Part shown: positions 1 through 6,514 of the stretch, one piece after another | Position numbering within the stretch: position 1 is the stretch's first letter | Layout of the letters: each line of letters begins with the position of its first letter | Assembly (NCBI GenBank): GCA_964394585.1 | Contig: CAYMYI010000094.1 | Span: 1 to 17,383, forward strand | Reading direction: 5' to 3' | DNA: 17,383 nt | From: CAYUJH01 sp964394585 | Lineage (GTDB): Bacteria > Bacteroidota > Bacteroidia > Cytophagales > Flammeovirgaceae | The notes under the pieces: model-generated | What the model was told of the DNA's origin: nothing | The model's database searches: none | What the model saw: the letters and a program-made list of their open reading frames with translations, nothing else | Position numbers and translations under genes: made by a program

Positions 1-743
1 CGCCAGCAGAAATTGCTGTAGCAGCAACGGTAGGCAAAACTCAGTTAAAAGTTACTGCGCCTCCACGTATGGCGATTGTAGCCACCGGCGAGGAACTCGT
101 GCCCGTTCACCAGACACCGCTACCTCACCAAATTCGCATGTCGAATGTATACGCATTGCAGGCGGCATTGCAAGCATGGCGCATTGCTCCTCATCTATTT
201 CACCTGCCCGATTCGCTCGAAAAATCAACAAAAACCATCGCTAAGCTCTGCGAAGAGTTCGATGTTCTGCTACTCAGTGGAGGCGTTTCTAAAGGTAAGT
301 TCGATTACATCCCCGAAGCGCTGAAAGCCGTAGGAGTTCAGCAGCATTTTCATAGAGTAGCTCAACGCCCTGGCAAACCTTTCTGGTTTGGCAGTAACAA
401 GAGCACCACGGTTTTTGCCTTCCCGGGAAATCCGGTTTCTACCATGGTGTGTTACTATCGGTATTTTGAACCTTGGCTACACCAAAGCTTTCAATACAAA
501 AGGACTGAAACATACAGAGCGCAGTTAACTGAGGTAATTACCTTTACCCCCAACCTTACTTACTTTGCTTTAGTAAAATTGAAGTTTGCAAGCGGTACTT
601 GGTTTGCCACACCAGTGAAAGGAAATGGCTCAGGCGATTTGGTGAGCCTCTCAAACGCTGATGCCTTTTTACAGTTGCCAGCTGAGAAAAATGAATTTCA
701 AATAGGCGATTCATTCCCCTTTTTCCCAATTAGAATACTATAA
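1..743 (+). CDS. moeA: Molybdopterin molybdenumtransferase MoeA, C-terminal part (5' truncated)
   Basis: MoeA inserts molybdate into adenylylated molybdopterin to finish the molybdenum cofactor in the cytoplasm. The reading frame is already open at base 3 and runs through the ATG at base 69 without a break. The upstream residues (PAEIAVAATVGKTQLKV, then PPRMAIVATGEELV) match the family's domain II/III boundary, so the ATG at 69 is internal and the true start lies left of the window. Visible motifs are the MoCF-binding loop LLLSGGVSKGKFDY, the RPGKPFWFG segment and the FPGNPVST loop, followed by the C-terminal beta-barrel domain. About 246 residues of a protein normally near 390-410 are present. 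The C-terminus looks complete. No clear terminator follows, and the next gene has its own operators. Confident family call; the paralogue type cannot be settled from a fragment. Confidence 0.93.
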   Translation, partial: PAEIAVAATVGKTQLKVTAPPRMAIVATGEELVPVHQTPLPHQIRMSNVYALQAALQAWRIAPHLFHLPDSLEKSTKTIAKLCEEFDVLLLSGGVSKGKFDYIPEALKAVGVQQHFHRVAQRPGKPFWFGSNKSTTVFAFPGNPVSTMVCYYRYFEPWLHQSFQYKRTETYRAQLTEVITFTPNLTYFALVKLKFASGTWFATPVKGNGSGDLVSLSNADAFLQLPAEKNEFQIGDSFPFFPIRIL

Positions 744-783
744 CCCTTGTTTTTAAGCGATGTAGATAGTTTTTAAGATTAAT

Positions 784-799
784 TACGATATTTTTCGTA
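784..799. promoter_or_regulatory. Upstream BlaI-type operator palindrome
   Basis: Perfect 5-bp inverted repeat TACGA-N6-TCGTA, followed by GATAATC. The same arrangement recurs at 837-852. BlaI/MecI-family repressors bind palindromes with TAC...GTA half-sites upstream of their own genes, so this is the likely autoregulatory site for the repressor starting at 860. It ends just upstream of the candidate -33 box. That the palindrome and its copy exist is seen directly; binding is inferred. Confidence 0.7.
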
Positions 800-806
800 G
801 ATAATC

Positions 807-836
807 TTTGATACCATCAAAAAAAGAGTTTCTTTG
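807..836 (+). promoter_or_regulatory. Candidate Bacteroidota-type promoter for the blaI/M56 operon
   Basis: TTTG at 807-810 is followed after 18 bp by TTTCTTTG at 829-836, which matches the TAnnTTTG -7 consensus except for one base. The element sits exactly between the two operator palindromes, so a bound repressor would flank or cover it. Transcription would start around 843, inside the second operator, leaving a leader of fewer than 20 nt before the ATG at 860. Confidence 0.4.
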
Positions 837-852
837 TACGAAATAAATCGTA
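837..852. promoter_or_regulatory. Downstream BlaI-type operator palindrome, next to the start codon
   Basis: Second TACGA-N6-TCGTA palindrome, again followed directly by GATAATC (853-859) and then the ATG at 860. It lies 53 bp downstream of the first copy, close to five helical turns, so two repressor dimers would sit on the same face of the DNA. It covers the predicted transcription start, which fits a repression site. Confidence 0.7.
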
Positions 853-859
853 GATAATC

Positions 860-1252
860 ATGAATAAGAAGAAAACCAACCAGCCTACACAAGCAGAACT
901 CGAAGTGCTGCGGATTCTATGGGATTTCGGCGAAGCCACCGTTCGCACCGTACACGAGAAGCTATCTCCCCAAGGAGAAACCGGCTACACTACCACCCTT
1001 AAAACCATGCAAAATATGCTAGAAAAAGGTTTAGTAAGCCGAACAGAAGCGGGGCGTTCGCACGTCTATTCAGCGGCAATAGCCGAAGAAAACCTACAAA
1101 AAGCACTCTTAGGTGGCTTCTTAAAAGTAGCTTTTGGTGGCTCTGCCAAAAAATTAGTGATGCAAGCCTTGGGCAATCACAATACTACCCAAGAGGAAAT
1201 CAGCGAAATCCGCAAAATGCTTGACGAACTCGAAAAAAATCAGAAACACTAA
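860..1252 (+). CDS. BlaI/MecI/CopY-family transcriptional repressor
   Basis: 130-residue cytoplasmic repressor of the penicillinase-repressor family (usual length 120-130). The N-terminal winged helix is visible as TQAELEVLRILWDFGEATV (residues 10-28). It continues through the recognition region with GYTTTLKTMQNMLEKGLV and the wing EAGRSHVYSA, and is followed by a C-terminal dimerisation helix pair ending in a charged tail. In this family the partner M56 membrane protease triggers cleavage of the repressor in its C-terminal half. The partner gene starts 13 bp after this stop codon, so the two form an operon. Two palindromes immediately upstream are the probable autoregulatory operators. No beta-lactamase gene is nearby, so the regulated output is unknown and a beta-lactam response should not be assumed. 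Confidence 0.92.
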   Translation: MNKKKTNQPTQAELEVLRILWDFGEATVRTVHEKLSPQGETGYTTTLKTMQNMLEKGLVSRTEAGRSHVYSAAIAEENLQKALLGGFLKVAFGGSAKKLVMQALGNHNTTQEEISEIRKMLDELEKNQKH

Positions 1253-1265
1253 ACCCCATTTAATC

Positions 1266-3512
1266 ATGAATTTCTTATCAAACCAGCTCACAGAAGCCAT
1301 CGGGTGGACTCTCGCCCACTCGCTCTGGCAAGGAAGTCTCATCGCTATTGCTTGTGCAATTGCCCTCTCGTTATTGAACCAAGCGAGCGCAAAAACTCGG
1401 TATACCCTTGGTCTTGGCGCTTTAGCGTTGCTCATACTGTCTAGCACCCTCACGTTTGGTTATTATTGGCAACATACTGCTTGTACCACATCGTACGCCG
1501 AGCCAATAGCCCAAAAAATATTGCAACTTCCTGAAGGCAATACCACCTTCAACAACTTATTTACTGAAAGCGCTTCTGAAGACATCTCACTGCACGTCTT
1601 CAAAGAATACTTTCAAGAACATTTACCGCTGGTTGTTACCGGTTGGTTGTTAGGCGTTTTGCTGTTTTCGTTAAGGTTAATCGGCGGTTTCGCTCTTATG
1701 CAACGCTTAAAATACTACCGAAACTACCCCGCACCGCACCCCTGGCAAGCGATTTTACACGAATTAGCCGAAAAACTTCAAATCCGTCGTAAGGTAAAAC
1801 TGCTCGAATCGGCTATGGTAAACTCGCCGATGGTTATTGGCAATTTCAAACCGATTATCTTAATCCCTATCGGTATGGCGACAGGCTTCACCACAGAACA
1901 AATTGAAGCCATTTTAGCCCACGAATTGGCACACATCCGCCGCAACGATTACCTCATCAATATTTTTCAACATTTGGTGGAAACCCTATTCTTTTTCCAC
2001 CCGGCTGTATGGTGGCTCTCTTCGTTAGTGCGCCATGAGCGCGAATGCTGCTGCGATGATATTGCCGTGAAACTTACTAACAATTCTGTAGCCTTTGCCA
2101 AGGCACTCACCGAATTAGAAACGTTGAAACATTCCAAACGAACAGCAGCACTAGCACTTGCGATGAAGAGTCGTTCAGGAAAGTTGTATCAGCGCATCAA
2201 CCGCATCGTATTCCAAAAGCCAAGAGTGCCTGCTTTTAAAGAAGGTGTGCTGTTAGCATCGGTAATTGTAGCCACACTATTCTTTAGTGCCTTACAATGG
2301 CACGATGCGAAGGGCACTTCTAACATAAACCCCGTTTTATTGAGTGAAATCCCCCAAGAAATTCATCCTACAGAGTTTATCGCCCTTCAGGATACTTCCA
2401 AGAAAAAGCAAATCGAATTTAAAGAAGGTGCCCGCAATTTTGCGTTTACAGTTGAAGGAAAAGTTTATCATTTCATTTTGAATGATGACGACAGCATCGA
2501 TGAACTGTACGTAGGTGGGGAACTGATTGACAAAACAGAGTATCCGAACCATCAAACTGCTATCAAAACGATGATGCAGATGGTTGCGCCAACAACAGCA
2601 GCAGCCCCTACGGCTACTACAGAAGAAACTGCCATATCGATTGCTTCGCCTTCCTTCGTGTTTCGTACCGATGTGAATTCATCGATTCAACAAAGCACAA
2701 ACGGTACCTATACCTACAGCACTACTACCGAAGATGGCGCTTATGTTTTTGCAAAGCTAGATAAAGACCGCACTATCAAAGAATTATACATCGATGGGAA
2801 AGCCGCTACTTCGGCACAAAAGAAAGAATGGGCGCCTCGCATTGCTGAGGAACTCGAAGACGAACGGCAATTCAAATTCAACTTTAAAGAACTCGAAGAA
2901 AGGGAAAGAGCCATTGTGGCAACCCTCACCGATGTAGACCAAACGATTATAGCCGAAAAAATAGCGCGAGCAAGAGCCCTCGCTAAATCAACCGAAGAAA
3001 TTGCCAAACGCCAAAAAGTCATCATTCTAAACGATGAGATGGATGAAGAAGAAAAACGTGAGCAATTAGAAGCCCTTGAACAGAAATTGCAAAACTTAGT
3101 GCAGCAAGAAGAAGAAATTGAGCAAAATGAGCTAGAGCGCTTACAGCAACTGCAAGAAGCCCTGCAACAAAAAATAGAACTTTTGCATGAACAGAAACAT
3201 GAGCAAAATGTACGATTTGAAGTATATAACAACTCCCAAGGAGCATCAGACACTCAATTCAGCATGGTTTTGAATAATGAATCGCTCAAAAAACTACGTA
3301 AAGAGTTGCAAAAAGATGGACTGATTGAAAAAGGAGAAAAATTTACGCTGAATTTTTCAGAAAAGCGTATCAAGGTTAATGGAAAAAAGTTATCGGAAGA
3401 GCTGAATGCTAAATACAGAGCACTTTTGGAAGAATTACACCTGCAAGCCGATTTTTCTGAGAAAGACACCGAAAATAGCACTACAATCATTATTCAAAAT
3501 GATGAGGAATAA
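1266..3512 (+). CDS. BlaR1-like M56 transmembrane metallopeptidase with long repeat/coiled-coil C-terminal region
   Basis: 748-residue inner-membrane sensor/protease paired with the repressor upstream. The start is taken at 1266 (MNFLSNQLTEAIGW), 13 bp after the repressor stop. An in-frame ATG at 1221 would overlap the repressor and add an unconserved-looking polar tail. Membrane segments lie near residues 12-37, 46-68, 121-148 and 326-344. The zinc site HELAH is at 219-223, with the further acidic ligand in RHERECCCDD (256-265). After the fourth helix comes a roughly 400-residue region with no penicillin-binding motif. It carries recurrent ELY(V/I)xG(E/K)-type beta motifs (about 413-420, 506-512 and a looser third at 702-710) and a highly charged coiled coil (about 525-650). 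By family logic the tail is extracytoplasmic and senses a signal, after which the M56 domain acts on the repressor. The ligand is unknown. A strong terminator follows. Confidence 0.88.
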   Translation: MNFLSNQLTEAIGWTLAHSLWQGSLIAIACAIALSLLNQASAKTRYTLGLGALALLILSSTLTFGYYWQHTACTTSYAEPIAQKILQLPEGNTTFNNLFTESASEDISLHVFKEYFQEHLPLVVTGWLLGVLLFSLRLIGGFALMQRLKYYRNYPAPHPWQAILHELAEKLQIRRKVKLLESAMVNSPMVIGNFKPIILIPIGMATGFTTEQIEAILAHELAHIRRNDYLINIFQHLVETLFFFHPAVWWLSSLVRHERECCCDDIAVKLTNNSVAFAKALTELETLKHSKRTAALALAMKSRSGKLYQRINRIVFQKPRVPAFKEGVLLASVIVATLFFSALQWHDAKGTSNINPVLLSEIPQEIHPTEFIALQDTSKKKQIEFKEGARNFAFTVEGKVYHFILNDDDSIDELYVGGELIDKTEYPNHQTAIKTMMQMVAPTTAAAPTATTEETAISIASPSFVFRTDVNSSIQQSTNGTYTYSTTTEDGAYVFAKLDKDRTIKELYIDGKAATSAQKKEWAPRIAEELEDERQFKFNFKELEERERAIVATLTDVDQTIIAEKIARARALAKSTEEIAKRQKVIILNDEMDEEEKREQLEALEQKLQNLVQQEEEIEQNELERLQQLQEALQQKIELLHEQKHEQNVRFEVYNNSQGASDTQFSMVLNNESLKKLRKELQKDGLIEKGEKFTLNFSEKRIKVNGKKLSEELNAKYRALLEELHLQADFSEKDTENSTTIIIQNDEE

Positions 3513-3531
3513 ACGCTAAGCAATCCGTGAT

Positions 3532-3567
3532 AAAAGCCAGCTTTGCGTACATAAAGCTGGCTTTTTT
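3532..3567 (+). terminator. Rho-independent terminator after the M56 gene
   Basis: Perfect 13-bp stem AAAAGCCAGCTTT / AAAGCTGGCTTTT (3532-3544 with 3553-3565) with an 8-nt loop, running into six T residues at 3562-3567. It begins 20 nt after the M56 stop codon and separates that operon from gap. Confidence 0.92.
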
Positions 3568-3666
3568 CTTTTCAGACTTTAATCTTTTGTTACAATAGCG
3601 CTGTTACCATTTTTATTTTTAATTTTAGCCAAATACACTTTACAATTACTAAACGAAAGTAGAATT

Positions 3667-4653
3667 ATGACAAAAAAAGTCGCAATTAACGGATTTGGCC
3701 GCATTGGCAGACTAACATTCAAAGTGTTGTTAGAAAAAGAAGACATTGAGGTAGTGGCAATTAACGACCTTACCGATACCAAAACTTTAGCACATTTGCT
3801 CAAGTACGATTCGGTGCATGGGAAGTTTAACGGAACGGTGAGTGCCGATGCCGATAGCATTACCGTAAACGGCAAGAAAATTAAAATTTATGCCGAACGC
3901 GACCCTGCAAATTTGCCTTGGAGCGATCTTGGCGTTGAAATCGTATTGGAATCTACCGGTATTTTTAGAGATGCCGAAGGTGCTGGGAAACACATTACCG
4001 CCGGTGCTAAGAAAGTTGTAATTTCAGCCCCTGCTAAAGGGAACGTGCCTACGGTAGTACTCGGGGTTAACGATGAAACCTTAAACGATGACATCACGAT
4101 TGTTTCAAATGCATCGTGTACTACAAACTGCTTAGCGCCTATGGCAAAAGTACTCGATGATACTTTTGGCATTGAAAAGGGCTACATCACTACTGTCCAC
4201 GCTTACACTGCTGACCAGCGCTTGCAAGATGCCCCACACAGCGATTTGCGCCGTGCACGTGCCGCAGCCTACTCGATTGTTCCTACTTCTACCGGAGCAG
4301 CCAAAGCCGTTGGGTTAGTGCTACCGCATTTAAAAGGCTGCCTCGATGGAATGGCTATGCGCGTACCCATTCCAGATGGTTCTCTTACCGATTTTACCGT
4401 AATCTTGAAAAAAGAAGCTTCTGCAGAAGAAATTAACGCTGCAATGAAAAAGGCTGCCGATGGCGCCATGAAAGGTATTTTAGAGTATACGGAAGACCCT
4501 ATCGTTTCTATTGATATTGTAGGTAATTCTCACTCTTGTATTTTCGATGCACTCTCTACTTCAGCCAATGGAACACTGGTTAAAGTAGTTGGTTGGTATG
4601 ATAACGAAGCTGGTTATTCGCATAGAGCTGCCGATTTAATTGAACGTCTATAA
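3667..4653 (+). CDS. gap: Type I glyceraldehyde-3-phosphate dehydrogenase
   Basis: Cytoplasmic glycolytic enzyme that oxidises and phosphorylates glyceraldehyde-3-phosphate to 1,3-bisphosphoglycerate. At 328 residues it is close to the usual 330-337. The Rossmann motif INGFGRIGR is at residues 7-15. Asp34 at the end of the second strand favours NAD over NADP. The catalytic cysteine is Cys151 in SNASCTTNC, and its partner His178 is in TTVHAYT. The C-terminal motif WYDNEAGYSHR is intact. The gene is flanked by a terminator on each side, so it is probably monocistronic. No convincing TTTG/TAnnTTTG pair was found in the 100 bp before the ATG. The neighbouring genes are not glycolytic. Confidence 0.98.
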   Translation: MTKKVAINGFGRIGRLTFKVLLEKEDIEVVAINDLTDTKTLAHLLKYDSVHGKFNGTVSADADSITVNGKKIKIYAERDPANLPWSDLGVEIVLESTGIFRDAEGAGKHITAGAKKVVISAPAKGNVPTVVLGVNDETLNDDITIVSNASCTTNCLAPMAKVLDDTFGIEKGYITTVHAYTADQRLQDAPHSDLRRARAAAYSIVPTSTGAAKAVGLVLPHLKGCLDGMAMRVPIPDGSLTDFTVILKKEASAEEINAAMKKAADGAMKGILEYTEDPIVSIDIVGNSHSCIFDALSTSANGTLVKVVGWYDNEAGYSHRAADLIERL

Positions 4654-4677
4654 TCATTTCATTTGTCTTAAATCCCT

Positions 4678-4709
4678 AAAAAAGCTACTCTTGATGAGTA
4701 GCTTTTTTT
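4678..4709. terminator. Bidirectional terminator between convergent gap and S41 peptidase genes
   Basis: 13-bp perfect stem AAAAAAGCTACTC / GAGTAGCTTTTTT (4678-4690 with 4696-4708) and a 5-nt loop. Seven T residues follow on the plus strand and six on the minus strand, so it can end both transcripts. It lies 25 nt after the gap stop and only 2 nt beyond the stop of the minus-strand peptidase gene. Confidence 0.93.
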
Positions 4710-4711
4710 GA

Positions 4712-6178
4712 TTATTTTTCTAGGAATTGTAGTGCTTTTTCAATGTCAAGGTCAATTGCAGACTGATAGTAGCTGAGCGTTCTGGGTACATGTACATCGG
4801 GCTCAATCCCCTGGTTCGGCTGTTCGGTGTTGGGATAATACCCAATTAACGGAATATCAACTTCTAATTGGGAGTAAGGCAAGCGCATCATAAAAAAGTC
4901 GCCTCCATTTGTTCCTTGCAAATTACCGCCAGTAGTTTGTCCTACTAGGGTCGCACGCTGCATGTTACGCAAGTAGTTGGCAAAATAGAATGTACCAGAA
5001 CTATTTGCCGCATCTACTAAAACCACCACTTTTCCGGTAAATGATAGCAACGATGGGATAATGGTGAGGGTGTCCATCGAAATATCAGCGAAACGGTAGT
5101 AGTCTCCTATCCCTCGAATTACCTCTTCGCCACGGTCGAACAGGTCTTTATCCCAAGTACTCAAATAGGGTTGTAAATGTTCAGGTACTTTTTGGTAGCT
5201 TAACCGTTGCTGGTAAGGGATTAACTGCACGGTATCAGCATACAGGTAGCTGAATAGTTCTATCCAAACTTCGGTTAGCCCTCCTTCGTTACCGCGTAAA
5301 TCGAGTATAAGATGCTCGGTTTGCGTATCTGCTAACGTTTGAAAAAAGTCACTCAGGTATGCTTTCCAATCCATTTTCATTTCCCAAACAGCAAAAGTTC
5401 CCAGTTTTAACAAAGTTGTGTTTTTCGAAATCGATTCATAATGCCATAACAAATCTTTAGTGATTGGCTGAATGCCATACTTCTCTTGCAAGCGCTGCAT
5501 GCGGTCGAATCGCGATACTGCGCTGACTTCGTAGCTGAGTGGCACGTTGTGTTCATCCAAAACTTCCACGGTATAAGTACCCTGTTTGGGTGGGAATAAT
5601 AGAGGAAATAACACATCAAAAGTTTCAAATTTCCCCTGCCCATCAATGCCCAACAATTCTATTTTTTTGAGCGTGTTATCGCCATCAGTGCGCACATATT
5701 TAAGCAATGTGCTCTTAATCTCATCGGTTGCAATGGCATTAATAGAAACGATTCGGCTATTTTCAGGAATTTCTTGAAACGATACATTCTCGCGAATCAG
5801 CATTACATCTTCTACCCAAACGAATGTAAATGGCAGTTTATCGGTAGCATTAAACAAGGCTTCTTGTACGCTACGTTCCTGGTTCCAATAATTGGGGTAG
5901 GTATGCCCACAACGTAGCCCTGCGGTAAACTCGCTCAAGTTCAAAAAAGCTTCTTTCAAGTTGCCACTTTCTTGATACCGTTGTAGACTCGCATCGAAGT
6001 AACGGTTGATTTCAGCTTCGCTTTTGAAACGTTGCAAGCCCGAGTGCAAAACTTTGAGAGCTTCTTGTAGTAAGGAAAATTCATTGGCTAGGGAATCGGG
6101 GTGAAGCTGTTGCTGTGCATAAGCTGTAAGGCATGAAGCGCATAAAAATAGTGAAATCAAAAAGTGTGAAATTTTCAT
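4712..6178 (-). CDS. Secreted S41-family (tail-specific/tricorn-like) peptidase
   Basis: 488-residue exported protein. The signal peptide is MKISHFLISLFLCASCLTAYA, with probable type I cleavage before QQQ at residue 22. The C-terminal half carries the S41 fold: LILDLRGNEGG (290-300), GKVVVLVDAANSSGTFYFA (382-400), GQTTGGNLQGTNGGDFF (413-429) and the closing GIEPDVHVP. Ser394 is the likely nucleophile. The Lys of classical CtpA/Prc enzymes (in the GxxTxGKG loop) is absent, and a GHT motif (His92) sits in the N-terminal domain, as in tricorn/IRBP-type S41 members that use a His. It is therefore probably a periplasmic or outer-surface peptidase of that branch, although loss of activity is possible. 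It is convergent with gap and divergent from the phosphorylase-like gene. The substrate is unknown. Confidence 0.85.
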   Translation of the reverse strand: MKISHFLISLFLCASCLTAYAQQQLHPDSLANEFSLLQEALKVLHSGLQRFKSEAEINRYFDASLQRYQESGNLKEAFLNLSEFTAGLRCGHTYPNYWNQERSVQEALFNATDKLPFTFVWVEDVMLIRENVSFQEIPENSRIVSINAIATDEIKSTLLKYVRTDGDNTLKKIELLGIDGQGKFETFDVLFPLLFPPKQGTYTVEVLDEHNVPLSYEVSAVSRFDRMQRLQEKYGIQPITKDLLWHYESISKNTTLLKLGTFAVWEMKMDWKAYLSDFFQTLADTQTEHLILDLRGNEGGLTEVWIELFSYLYADTVQLIPYQQRLSYQKVPEHLQPYLSTWDKDLFDRGEEVIRGIGDYYRFADISMDTLTIIPSLLSFTGKVVVLVDAANSSGTFYFANYLRNMQRATLVGQTTGGNLQGTNGGDFFMMRLPYSQLEVDIPLIGYYPNTEQPNQGIEPDVHVPRTLSYYQSAIDLDIEKALQFLEK

Positions 6179-6514
6179 AGTTTCTTAATCTGAAATAAAA
6201 AAGGAGACTTGCTGGTGTATATCTTTTTCTGAAATTAAAATATTTTAAGGAAAGAAGAGATTTTTAGAAAAAAACACGAAGTATACCAAGTATTTTCCTA
6301 AACTCAGGATGTTGCAACCGCTAGGTGAGTACAGAAAGAAATGTATATTTACACCCCTTGAAAAGCATCGTGTAGTAACTGTTGTAAGTTGCATTTAGCA
6401 AACGTTCTTTCCTAGTTTTTTTAGCTTTTCATGCTTTTTGTAAGCTAAATGCCTTTCAGGAAACACATTAACAACTATTGTTTCTTACTAATCTATTATA
6501 ACCAACCTTTATTT
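6179..6514. other. 336-bp divergent intergenic region between S41 peptidase and glgP-like gene
   Basis: AT-rich region that should hold the promoters of both divergent genes. No clear TTTG/TAnnTTTG pair was found on either strand. TATATTTA at 6344-6351 resembles a -7 element but has no -33 partner. The notable structure is GCATTTAGC (6391-6399) with its exact inverted copy GCTAAATGC (6444-6452). An overlapping shorter repeat TAGCTT / AAGCTA (6422-6427 with 6442-6447) competes for the same bases. The phosphorylase-like frame is open from an ATG at 6449 inside this repeat, but conserved sequence begins at 6515. Confidence 0.5.

Noticed and set aside
1221..1265. Earlier ATG for the M56 gene
   Set aside because: It overlaps the repressor gene and adds a polar stretch; the ATG at 1266 opens directly onto the first membrane-segment region and sits 13 bp after the repressor stop.
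2741..3253. 170-codon minus-strand frame rich in Ser and Cys
   Set aside because: It is the antisense of the Glu/Lys/Gln-rich coiled coil of the M56 protein; the low-complexity composition is typical of a shadow frame.
6110..6178. Lipoprotein signal in the S41 peptidase (LCASC)
   Set aside because: The residue at -3 is Cys rather than Leu-like and a good signal peptidase I site (AYA) follows; ordinary secretion is more likely.
6449..6514. Earlier ATG for the phosphorylase-like gene
   Set aside because: The extra 22 residues are unlike the family and the codon lies in an inverted repeat; the sequence becomes family-like from 6515.
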